Shown here in pieces: positions 1 through 8,016 of a DNA stretch of 64,000 bases. Source of the DNA: Halosolutus gelatinilyticus (lineage in GTDB: Archaea; Halobacteriota; Halobacteria; Halobacteriales; Natrialbaceae); the NCBI RefSeq assembly GCF_023028105.1, contig NZ_CP095491.1, positions 372,001-436,000 on the forward strand, written 5' to 3'. The notes under the pieces are model-generated. The model did not search any database, had not been told where the DNA came from, and saw only the letters and a program-made list of their open reading frames with translations. Within the stretch, counting starts at the first letter, position 1. Every line of letters begins with the position of its first letter. Both the position numbers and the translations under genes were made by a program.

Positions 1-644
1 ACGCCGACGGTGACGGAGACGTCCTCGGGGTCGCGATCGCCCAGTTCCGCGCCGCGTTCGACGTCCGCGATTCGGTCCTCGACGCCCTCGGGCGCGAGCA
101 TGATGCCGTGCCAGCCGTCGGCGAAGCGGCCGGCGAGTTCGACCGCCTTCGGACCCATACCGGTGACTTCGATCGGGGGCGCGGGGTCGGGCGGCTCGCA
201 GCGGAGTCGGAACCCGGAGAGCGAGAAGTCCTCGCCGTCGTACTCGACCCGCTCACCCGAAAGGACCTGTCGAACGATTTCGACGGTTTCTCGGGTCCGT
301 CTGAGCGGGTTTCCGTAGGCCATCCCGTGCCAGTTCTCGATCACGACCGGGCCGCTCGGGCCGACTCCGAGTCGAAATCGCCCGTCTGATACTTCCTGAA
401 GCGTCGCGGCCGTCTGGCCGAGCAGCGCGGGCGATCGGGAGTAGGTGTTGAGGATGCTCGATCCGACGTCGATCTCCTCGGTCCGCTCGGCGATCGCCGT
501 CAGGACGGTCACGGCGTCGCGACCCCACGTCTCGGGGAGCCACGCGCAGTCGTAGCCGCCGGCCTCCGCGCGTCGGGCGTACTCGACGAGCGAGTCGACG
601 GTCGGTTGTGCGGCGACCGGGAGGTGGACGTCCCTATCTGTCAT
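1..644 (-). CDS. LLM class F420-dependent oxidoreductase (3' part outside window)
   Basis: The reading frame opens at an ATG (complement of 642-644) and stays open to the window edge, so about 214 N-terminal residues are visible and the C-terminus is missing. It reads as a bacterial-luciferase-like TIM barrel of the coenzyme F420-dependent methylene-tetrahydromethanopterin reductase type. Family-like stretches are PVAAQPTVDSLVEYARRAE near the start, AWLPETWGRDA, DVGSSILNTYSRSPALLGQTA, GRFRLGVGPSG and PIEVTGMGPKAVELAG. Such enzymes transfer hydride between reduced F420 and an organic substrate in the cytoplasm. Haloarchaea carry many paralogues, so the substrate cannot be named. The assignment to the family is firm. 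The specific role is unknown. Confidence 0.85.
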   Translation of the reverse strand, partial: MTDRDVHLPVAAQPTVDSLVEYARRAEAGGYDCAWLPETWGRDAVTVLTAIAERTEEIDVGSSILNTYSRSPALLGQTAATLQEVSDGRFRLGVGPSGPVVIENWHGMAYGNPLRRTRETVEIVRQVLSGERVEYDGEDFSLSGFRLRCEPPDPAPPIEVTGMGPKAVELAGRFADGWHGIMLAPEGVEDRIADVERGAELGDRDPEDVSVTVG

Positions 645-795
645 CGTTGTTCACAGAGCAGTGCCGTCCATTTGGGTGTATTGGAACCGGCGGTCGAAGC
701 GTCGCGGGGCCGCCCGATCGGGGTCGGTTTCTCCACCGAACTGCGGGTGAGGACGCGCTCGAATCCCGATTCCGAACCGCGGGTGCCCGGTTCGA

Positions 796-3700
796 TCACT
801 CGCCGCGATCGCCGGCTGTCGGCAGCGTAAACGAGAACGTCGTTCCCTCGCCGCGTTCGGAGTCGACCCGAATCTCGCCGCCGTGGCGCTCGACGATCCG
901 CTGACAGAGCGCGAGACCGATACCCGTTCCGTCGTGTTCCTTCCGGCTGTGGAGGCGCTGGAACACCTCGAAGACCCGTTCCGTGTCCTCGGAATCGATA
1001 CCGATCCCCTCGTCGCGGACCGACACCTCCCACATCGATCCCGCCCGCTCGGCCGCGACGTGAACGCGAGGCGGTTCGTCGCCGCTGTATTCGATCGCGT
1101 TGTCGAGGAGGTTCTGGAACACCTGCCGCAACTGGCTGGGGTCGCCCACGACTCGCGGGAGCGGACCTACCGCGATCTCGGCGTCGCTCTCCGCGATCTG
1201 GATCGTGAGGTCGTCCAGCACGTCGGTGAGGACGGGATCCAGATCGACGGGCTCGAACGGATCGCCCTGCGTTTCGATGCGGGAGTACTCGAGGAGGCCG
1301 TCGATCATCTCGCGCATCCGATCGGCGCCGTCGACGGCGAACTCGATGAACTCCCGGCCGTCGTCGTCCAGGGCGTCCTCGTACCGGCGCTCGATCAACT
1401 GCAGGTAGCTCGTGACCATCCGCAGCGGCTCCTGGAGGTCGTGACTGGCGGCGTAGGCGAACTGCTCTAACCGCTCGTTGGACTCCTCGAGTTTCCGCTC
1501 GTACCCCCGGCGCTCCGTGATGTCCTGTGACATGCCCAGCGCGGCGAAGACGTCGCCGTCGTCGTCGTGAATCGGAACGAACTGAAACTGGTACACCTGC
1601 CCGTCGAGGTCGAGTTCGAACGAGTCGGACTCGCCCTCAAGCGCGGCCTCGTAGCGCGGGACGAGTTCGGCGGCCAGCGGCGGTGTGAGCACTTCTTCGA
1701 CTAACGTCCCGTTTTGCGAGCCGGTCGTAACGTCGGCCGCATTGAGCGGCGTGCCGCCGATGGTCTGGTACCGGAGTTCGTCGTCGACCAGCGCGACGGC
1801 GCCGTTCGGGAAGTGTTCGACGAGCGTCCGGTACCGACGTTCCGACTCCTTCAGTTCTCTCTCGAGGCGTTTCCGCTCCGTGACGTCGGTGATGATCCCC
1901 TCCAGGCTGATGAGGGCGTCGTCGTCGAAGATTCCGCGCCCGTAAGACCGGACCCAGCGGCGGTCTCCGCACGCGGTCTCGATGCGGTAGGTCACGGAGA
2001 ACGGCTCCCGGTCGTCGACCGTTCGCTGGATTGCCTCCCAGACGTCGTCGCGATCCGCCTCGACGATGACGTCGTCTCCGAACGATATGTCGCCTCGCTC
2101 GAGCGCCTCGGGTTCGTAGCCAGTGATCTCGCGGCAGGCGTCGCTCACGAACTCCATCGGCCACCCCCGTTCGTTGCGACAGCGATAGACCATCCCAGGG
2201 ACGTTGTCCATTAGCGTCGAGAGCTGGCGCTCCCGCTCCGCGAGTTCGTGCTCGCGACGCTTGCGTTCGGTGACGTCCCGGAAGTAGACCGAGAGGCCGG
2301 TCTCCGACGGATAGGCGTGGATTTCGAACCACGCGTCCAGCGGCTCCGGATAGTAGAACTCGAACGACGCCGGCTCCTGTGTCTCCATCGCTCGCTCGTA
2401 CTCCTCGCGGAGTCGCGTGTCGGCGGTCCAGTCGAAGACCTCCCAGACGCGTTCCCCGACCAGTCCCCGGTTCTGGAAGTCGAGCAGCTCCTCGGCGCGC
2501 TCGTTGACGTGCGTGAACTGCCAGTCGTTGTCGAGCGCGTAGAAGGCGTCGGTGATCCGCCCGAAGATCTCGCTCAGCTCGGTCTCGAGTTCCGCCTTTC
2601 GCTGCTCGAGCTGGCGTTCGCGATCCTTGAGTTCGGTGATGTCCTCGCCGGCCACGACGATCCGCTCGACCTCGCCGTCGGAGCCGAACAACGGTACCGC
2701 GTTCACGTGAAACTGGATCCGATCGCCGTCCGGCGGATCGATGATCAGCTCCTCGTTTCGCACCGCGCCACCGGTCGCTGCGACTCGCGCCGACGGCGTG
2801 TCGCTCGGGTCGAGCGGATTTCCGTCCGCGTCGTAGACGTCCCACTCGTCGGCGTCGTCGGGTTCGTCGATGAGCTCCCGTTCGGAGAGTCCCAGGGCGT
2901 CTTGCGCTCGCCGGTTCGCCATCACCGTGTCCCCGTCGGCGTTCTGGACGGCGATCGCGATCGGCGCCGTTCGCAACAGCTTCTCGGTCTGTTCGGACTC
3001 GCGGCGGAGCTGACGCTCGCGTTCTTTCTGCTCGGTGATGTCGACGACGGAGAAGACGACGCGCCCGTCGCGCGAGGAGTCGGCGATCGGCGCCGCGTTG
3101 ATCGAGAGCCACCGGCGGTCGAGATTCGGAACGTCGACCTGACACTGGTAGTCGGTCACGGCCGCCCCGGTCTCGGCGACGTGCATCCACGGTAACTCGT
3201 CGGTCGGAATCGGGTTGCCGTCGTCGTCGTAGACGTCCCACGATCCGAGATCGGAGTCGTCGAGCGCCGATTCGTCGACGCCGAGTCCGTCGAGCAGTTG
3301 CCGGTTGGTGCGGACGATTTCGCCGTCGGCCGTACTCACGAGAATACTGACCGGAACGGTCTCGAGGATCCGTTCGACGAGGTCTCGTTCTCGCCGCAGC
3401 CGCTGCTCGTGCTCGCGGCGTTCGGTCATGTCGCGGGTGACCTTCGTGAATCCCCGCAGCGATCCGTCGTCGGCGCGGATCGCGGTGATCGTGACGTTGG
3501 CCCAGAACCGAGAGCCGTCCCGACGGACTCGCCATCCCTCGTCTTCGACGCGTCCGTCCCTCGTCGCCGCCTTGAGGTTTCGATCGGGGACGCCGTCGTC
3601 GACGTCGGAATCGGTGTAGAACGTGGAGAAATGATCGCCGACGATATCGTCTGCGGCGTACCCCTTGATCCGTTTGGCGCCCTCGTTCCAGGAGACGATG

Positions 3701-4023
3701 CGACCGTCGGGATTGAGCATGAAAATCGCGTAGTCCTCGACCGCGTCGACGAGGGCGGTAAACTCCTTCCCGTCGGGCCGCCGGCCGGGCCGCTCCGTCT
3801 CGGACGGACGCCACCAGACGCGCGTCGTTTCGTCGACGTTCCTCGTCCGGATCGTTCCTCGTTCGGCGAGAATCTGTAGGGTCCGACGGACGGTCTCTTG
3901 TGGACACTCCAGTTCGTCGGCGACTTCGGCGGTCGTGACCGGTCTGGACGGCTCGTCTAACTGCGCGAAAAACCGCCGAACGTCCCCCCGAGAGATATCT
4001 GACGTCGAATCCGAGGATTCCAT
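796..4023 (-). CDS. Multi-PAS sensor histidine kinase with N-terminal winged-helix domain
   Basis: About 1075 residues from the ATG at 4023; a GTG six codons upstream (4041) is also possible. Order: a winged-helix domain at about 10-65 (VTTAEVADELECPQETVRRT), then six PAS-like modules at about 85-210, 215-340, 345-475, 485-610, 620-745 and 750-845, each followed by an ITERK/VTERR-type linker. Next come a HisKA domain with the phospho-acceptor His near 860 (SHDLQEPLR) and a HATPase_c domain to the end (N-box NLLDNAIEY, G-boxes DEGIGID and GTGIGLAL). There is no transmembrane segment and no receiver domain, so it is a soluble cytoplasmic kinase. PAS modules probably sense redox state, light or ligands. 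The fused DNA-binding module at the N-terminus is unusual for a kinase. No response regulator lies beside it. Confidence 0.93.
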   Translation of the reverse strand: MESSDSTSDISRGDVRRFFAQLDEPSRPVTTAEVADELECPQETVRRTLQILAERGTIRTRNVDETTRVWWRPSETERPGRRPDGKEFTALVDAVEDYAIFMLNPDGRIVSWNEGAKRIKGYAADDIVGDHFSTFYTDSDVDDGVPDRNLKAATRDGRVEDEGWRVRRDGSRFWANVTITAIRADDGSLRGFTKVTRDMTERREHEQRLRRERDLVERILETVPVSILVSTADGEIVRTNRQLLDGLGVDESALDDSDLGSWDVYDDDGNPIPTDELPWMHVAETGAAVTDYQCQVDVPNLDRRWLSINAAPIADSSRDGRVVFSVVDITEQKERERQLRRESEQTEKLLRTAPIAIAVQNADGDTVMANRRAQDALGLSERELIDEPDDADEWDVYDADGNPLDPSDTPSARVAATGGAVRNEELIIDPPDGDRIQFHVNAVPLFGSDGEVERIVVAGEDITELKDRERQLEQRKAELETELSEIFGRITDAFYALDNDWQFTHVNERAEELLDFQNRGLVGERVWEVFDWTADTRLREEYERAMETQEPASFEFYYPEPLDAWFEIHAYPSETGLSVYFRDVTERKRREHELAERERQLSTLMDNVPGMVYRCRNERGWPMEFVSDACREITGYEPEALERGDISFGDDVIVEADRDDVWEAIQRTVDDREPFSVTYRIETACGDRRWVRSYGRGIFDDDALISLEGIITDVTERKRLERELKESERRYRTLVEHFPNGAVALVDDELRYQTIGGTPLNAADVTTGSQNGTLVEEVLTPPLAAELVPRYEAALEGESDSFELDLDGQVYQFQFVPIHDDDGDVFAALGMSQDITERRGYERKLEESNERLEQFAYAASHDLQEPLRMVTSYLQLIERRYEDALDDDGREFIEFAVDGADRMREMIDGLLEYSRIETQGDPFEPVDLDPVLTDVLDDLTIQIAESDAEIAVGPLPRVVGDPSQLRQVFQNLLDNAIEYSGDEPPRVHVAAERAGSMWEVSVRDEGIGIDSEDTERVFEVFQRLHSRKEHDGTGIGLALCQRIVERHGGEIRVDSERGEGTTFSFTLPTAGDRGE

Positions 4024-4214
4024 TAGGACAAGTGAGAACACGAGTCCGTAAACGCGTGTTGGTCAGTTCACGACGCTCCCTCGCTCACAAACCCGCCGCA
4101 CGCGACTCCGCGATCGGTTCGGACGCGGCCGCGTCGAGCGCGGCGGGCGCCGATCGGGTTTCGATCGACGTCCCGCGACCCTCGAAGCGGTCGACCGAGC
4201 GGAAACGCGCGACG

Positions 4215-4991
4215 CTATACCTCGTGCGATTCCTCGACCCGAGGCACGCCCTGTGCGGTGATCGTTTCGCCGACGACGTACGACGACGCGGGGCTCGCGA
4301 GGAACTGCGCGAGGTCGGCGATCTCCTCGACCGTACCGATGCGACGCTCGACCTCGTCGCGCTGGATGTTGTCGGCCGAGACGCCCATTTGGCTCTCGAC
4401 GCCAGGGGTCGCGACGAACCCGGGCGCGATGCAGTTGACTCGGACGTCGTCGCCGGCCCACTCGTAGGAGAGTGACTTCGTGAAGTTGACGACGGCGGCC
4501 TTCGACGCGCCGTAGTGGCTCATATACGGCGATCCCTGCTGGCCCGCGACGCTCGCGAGATTGACGACGGTCCCGCCGCCGTCCTTTAAGTGCTCCGCGG
4601 CGGCGTGGGTGCAGTGGTAGGTCCCGTGGACGTTGATATCGACGATCGTCTTCCAGCCGTTCTCCGAGATGTCGTCGAAGGAAGCCATGAACGAGGCGCC
4701 TGCGTTGTTCACCAGCACGTCGAGCCCGCCGAACTCCTCGACGGTCGCCTCGACGAACGCGTCAACGGCCTCGCGATCGGTCACGTCGCACTCGACCGCC
4801 AGCGCCCGACCCGGCCGATCGCTCGCTTCGATCTCCTCCGCGACGGGGTCGACGTTCTCCTGCTCGCGCGAGCAGATCGCGACGTCGACGCCGTCGGCGG
4901 CGAATCGTTCCGCGATCGCCTTCCCGATGCCGCTCGAGGCGCCGGTGACGATGGCGACGTCGCCGTCGACGCCGAACTGGTCGGTACTCAC
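4215..4991 (-). CDS. SDR family NAD(P)-dependent oxidoreductase
   Basis: A 258-residue classical short-chain dehydrogenase/reductase, the normal family length. Visible motifs are the Rossmann cofactor loop TGASSGIGKA at about 16, NNAG near 90, the catalytic Ser region NLASVAG, and the Tyr-x-x-x-Lys pair in YGASKAA near 160. The sequence is closest in style to 3-oxoacyl-ACP reductase or glucose-1-dehydrogenase-like SDRs, but the substrate is not readable. The SREQE after the second strand hints at NADP(H) preference, by inference. It is divergent from the 2-hydroxyacid oxidase gene at 5166, with a roughly 175-base shared promoter region that is locally AT-rich (5020-5075). Confidence 0.93.
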   Translation of the reverse strand: MSTDQFGVDGDVAIVTGASSGIGKAIAERFAADGVDVAICSREQENVDPVAEEIEASDRPGRALAVECDVTDREAVDAFVEATVEEFGGLDVLVNNAGASFMASFDDISENGWKTIVDINVHGTYHCTHAAAEHLKDGGGTVVNLASVAGQQGSPYMSHYGASKAAVVNFTKSLSYEWAGDDVRVNCIAPGFVATPGVESQMGVSADNIQRDEVERRIGTVEEIADLAQFLASPASSYVVGETITAQGVPRVEESHEV

Positions 4992-5165
4992 GCGCGCTCA
5001 CCCGAACCGGGTGCAGTTATGGTTACCATTGTTAGATACAAAGTAACATATGCAGACAATGTTAATAAATGTGGGTGCGAAGCCGGCGTCCCGACGCCGT
5101 CGAGTGACCGTTGTCAGCGATACGCATACATTGGCGGCGTCCGAATCGCCGCTCACCGACACGCC

Positions 5166-6362
5166 ATGACAGGAGACGCTCCCGAGTACGGACCGAATCG
5201 ACAGGAGGAGGTGTACCGACGCGGCATGCTCGAAGGCGAGCCGCCCGAGTTCCCCGTCTCCTACGAGGATCTCGAGGACCGCGCCCGCGAGGAACTGACC
5301 GAGCGGGCGTTCGCCTACGTCGCCGGCGGCGCGGGTTCGGAGTCGACCGTCGACGCCAACGATCGGGCCTTCGACGAGTGGCGGATCGTCCCGCGGATCC
5401 TGCGGGACGTCTCCGATCGCGACCTCTCGGTCGACCTCTTCGGGCGCGAGGTTCCGGCTCCCGTGTTGCTCGCCCCGATCGGCGTCCAGTCGATCCTCCA
5501 CGACGAGGCCGAACTGGCCGTCGCGCGAGCGAGTCGCGACCTCGACGTGCCGATGATCTGCAGTTCCGTCTCGTCGTACACGCTGGAGGAGATCGCGGAC
5601 GAACTCGGCGACGGACCGAACTGGTTCCAGCTCTACTGGAGTTCCGATCGGGCGGTTGCGGCCAGCTTCCTCGAACGCGCGGAGGCCACGGGGTACGACG
5701 CGATCGTCGTCACGCTCGATACGCCGAAGATGGGCTGGCGCGAGCGCGACATCGAACTCGCCTACCTGCCCTTCCTCGAGGGGCAGGGCATCAAGAACTA
5801 CTTCGAGGACGAGGCGTTCCTCGATCGGCTCGACACCGACGAGCCGTGGGCCGATCCCGAGGCCTCGCTCGAGTCGTTCATCGACTGCTTCGGCGACGCC
5901 TCGCTCACGTGGGACGACCTCGAGTTCCTTCGCGAGCACACCGATCTGCCGATCGTTCTCAAGGGCGTCCTCCACCCCGACGACGCCCGCGAGGCGATCG
6001 ATCGCGGGATGGACGGCGTGGTCGTCTCGAATCACGGCGGCCGACAGGTCGACGGCGCGATCCCCGCGCTCGAGGCGCTACCCGAGGTCGTCGACGCGAT
6101 CGGCGACGAGGCGACCGTGCTGTTCGACAGCGGCGTCCGCCGCGGCAGCGACGTGTTCCGGGCGGTTGCACTGGGCGCCGACGCGGTCCTGCTGGGTCGT
6201 CCGTACGCCTACGGACTCGGGATCGGCGGCGAAGACGGCGTCCGCGCGGTCCTCGAAAACCTGCTCGCCGACCTCGATCTGACCGTGGGTCTCTCGGGCC
6301 GTGCGAGCATCGACGAGATCGATCGATCGACGGTCCGGCGGGCCGGGAGCGACGATCGATGA
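5166..6362 (+). CDS. FMN-dependent alpha-hydroxy-acid oxidizing protein (lactate 2-monooxygenase/oxidase-like)
   Basis: A 398-residue flavoprotein of the glycolate/lactate oxidase TIM-barrel family, which oxidizes 2-hydroxyacids such as L-lactate to 2-oxoacids. Signs are YVAGGAGSE near residue 48, the substrate and flavin motif GVLHPDDAREA, the catalytic His in VSNHGGRQVDG near 289, DSGVRRGSDVFRA, and LLGRPYAYGLG near the end. The ATG at 5166 gives the usual family N-terminus; a longer upstream frame would be unsupported read-through. The stop overlaps the next ATG by 4 bases, so it is translationally coupled to the HAD hydrolase. The pairing suggests 2-hydroxyacid (lactate or glycolate) metabolism, possibly with phosphoglycolate removal by the HAD partner; this is inference. 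Confidence 0.9.
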   Translation: MTGDAPEYGPNRQEEVYRRGMLEGEPPEFPVSYEDLEDRAREELTERAFAYVAGGAGSESTVDANDRAFDEWRIVPRILRDVSDRDLSVDLFGREVPAPVLLAPIGVQSILHDEAELAVARASRDLDVPMICSSVSSYTLEEIADELGDGPNWFQLYWSSDRAVAASFLERAEATGYDAIVVTLDTPKMGWRERDIELAYLPFLEGQGIKNYFEDEAFLDRLDTDEPWADPEASLESFIDCFGDASLTWDDLEFLREHTDLPIVLKGVLHPDDAREAIDRGMDGVVVSNHGGRQVDGAIPALEALPEVVDAIGDEATVLFDSGVRRGSDVFRAVALGADAVLLGRPYAYGLGIGGEDGVRAVLENLLADLDLTVGLSGRASIDEIDRSTVRRAGSDDR

Positions 6363-7186
6363 CCCGCGGCGACGACGATCGGACGAGCGACGACGACCGT
6401 GCCGGAGTCGGGACCCGCGGCACGGCCGGCGCGCGATCCGCCGACGAACGCGCCGGATCGGATCCGCGGCCACCCGACCCGCCGGCCGACCCCGACGAGT
6501 GGGAGGCCGTCTTCTGGGACATCGGCGGCGTCATCCTCGATCTCAAGTCCGTCCGGGCCGCCCACACGTCGTTCGTCGCCGACCTGCTGGAGCGGTACGA
6601 CGTCGACCGCACCATCGAGGAGGCGATCGGCGCCTGGCGGACGACGGTCGGCGACTACTTTCGCGAGCGCGACGGCACGGAGTTCCGCGCCGCCCGCGAG
6701 GGCTACCACAGAGGGATCGAAGCGATCGTCGGCGAACCGCTGCCGGCGGCCGAGTGGCGGCCGCCGTTTCGCGAAGCCGTTCGGGACGCGATCGAGCCCG
6801 TCCCCGGCGCCGTCGAAACGATCGAGGAGCTCGCCGAGCGCGACCTCCACCTCGGCGTCATCAGCGACGTCGACGACGAGGAAGGAACGATGATGCTCGA
6901 TCACTTCGGCGTCCGCGAGCGCTTCGACTCGATCACCACCTCCGAGGCGGTCGGGCGCACCAAGCCCGATCCGGCGATGTTCGAAACCGCGCTGGAGAAA
7001 GCCGGCGTCGCCCCCGAGCGATCCCTGATGATCGGCGATCGGTACGATCACGACGTGTGCGGCGCGGTCCAGGCGGGGATGCACGGCGTCGCGTTCGGCG
7101 CCGACGACGGCCCCGCAGTAGCCTATCGGATCGACTCGCCGGAAGAAGTGCTCGCGATCGTCGACGGGGAGCGACCCGTCGAATAG
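6359..7186 (+). CDS. HAD family hydrolase (phosphatase-like)
   Basis: A 275-residue HAD superfamily hydrolase. The first 50 residues are a low-complexity, Asp/Arg-rich extension rich in RSADER-type stretches, unlike the compact start of relatives, so an internal start is possible. The core begins at EAVFWDIGGVILD, the motif-I nucleophile Asp in the FDxGGV subgroup, where the second acid is replaced by Gly. Motif II is GVISDVDDEE. Motif III/IV is GRTKPDPAMFETALEKAG followed by SLMIGDRYDHDVCGA. Likely substrates are small phosphorylated metabolites, such as a phosphoglycolate-type molecule. It overlaps the preceding 2-hydroxyacid oxidase by 4 bases (ATGA), indicating one transcript. It is convergent with the TrmB gene at 7258. 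Confidence 0.88.
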   Translation: MTRGDDDRTSDDDRAGVGTRGTAGARSADERAGSDPRPPDPPADPDEWEAVFWDIGGVILDLKSVRAAHTSFVADLLERYDVDRTIEEAIGAWRTTVGDYFRERDGTEFRAAREGYHRGIEAIVGEPLPAAEWRPPFREAVRDAIEPVPGAVETIEELAERDLHLGVISDVDDEEGTMMLDHFGVRERFDSITTSEAVGRTKPDPAMFETALEKAGVAPERSLMIGDRYDHDVCGAVQAGMHGVAFGADDGPAVAYRIDSPEEVLAIVDGERPVE

Positions 7187-7257
7187 CCGTCAGTCGTCAG
7201 CCGCCGGCCGGCGGTTTCGATCGCGGTCCGCCGGCCGCCACGATTCTCGACTCCCCG

Positions 7258-8016
7258 TCACCACTCTCCCGGCGCCTTGTCGTTCGCTTCGATGAGCTGG
7301 ATCAACACGGAGGCGAACAGCGACCCCGAACTCCAGATCGCGGTCTCGCTGCCGTCGTCGTCGACGACCGACAGCAGGATGGCGTCGTCGTCGACGATGA
7401 GGATCCGCCCCGATCGATCGTCGTCCCGCCGGTGGGCCGGCGGTCTGGCAACCTCGATCCCGTCGACCCCGCGAAACCGATCGCGGACCGCTTCGGTCCC
7501 GCTGAACGCGACGACGTCGACGCCCGTCTCGGCGCGGTCTTCGAGCGCGGCCGCGATCTCGTCGGTGAGCAGTTCGGGGAGACGGGTCCCGAAGATGAGG
7601 CGTCGATCGGCGTTGGAGACGATGTCGACGACGCGATCGTCGATGCGTTCGCGGCCTCGAATGGTCCAGATGGCCTCCTGGGTCTCCTCGGTTGCCGACT
7701 CCCGTTTGACGGTATCGACGTAGTCGAACGCTCGTTCCCGTTCGCGCTCGAACCGGCGCTCGAGCGTCTCCCGCGCCTCCTCGATACTGACCGGGCGATA
7801 GCGGATCGGACTCGACTGCTGGACCTCGAGTAAGCCGCGTTCTTCGAGGCTCTCGGCGACGCTGTACACCTGCGATCGAGGGACGTCGGCCACGCTGGCG
7901 ACGTCGCGAGCGGTTCCGGAGCCGAGTCGGTGCAAGGCGATGAACACCTTGGCTTCGTAGCTGGTGAGTCCGAGCCGTTCGAACGCGTCTACGGCTTCGT
8001 TCTCGTCGTTCGTCAC
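7258..8016 (-). CDS. TrmB family transcriptional regulator
   Basis: A 252-residue archaeal TrmB-type regulator. The N-terminal winged helix at about 8-85 shows LGLTSYEAKVFIALHRLG, a recognition region DVPRSQVYSVAESLEERGLLEV, and a coiled dimerization helix EEARETLERRFERERERAF. The C-terminal effector domain, about 105-250, contains FGTRLPELL and IWSSGSLFASVLIQLI, similar to sugar- or ligand-sensing TrmB C-domains. It overlaps the upstream MMPL exporter gene by 4 bases on the same strand, so the two are co-transcribed and the regulator is made after the pump. It probably controls its own operon. The ligand is unknown. Confidence 0.93.
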   Translation of the reverse strand: MTNDENEAVDAFERLGLTSYEAKVFIALHRLGSGTARDVASVADVPRSQVYSVAESLEERGLLEVQQSSPIRYRPVSIEEARETLERRFERERERAFDYVDTVKRESATEETQEAIWTIRGRERIDDRVVDIVSNADRRLIFGTRLPELLTDEIAAALEDRAETGVDVVAFSGTEAVRDRFRGVDGIEVARPPAHRRDDDRSGRILIVDDDAILLSVVDDDGSETAIWSSGSLFASVLIQLIEANDKAPGEW

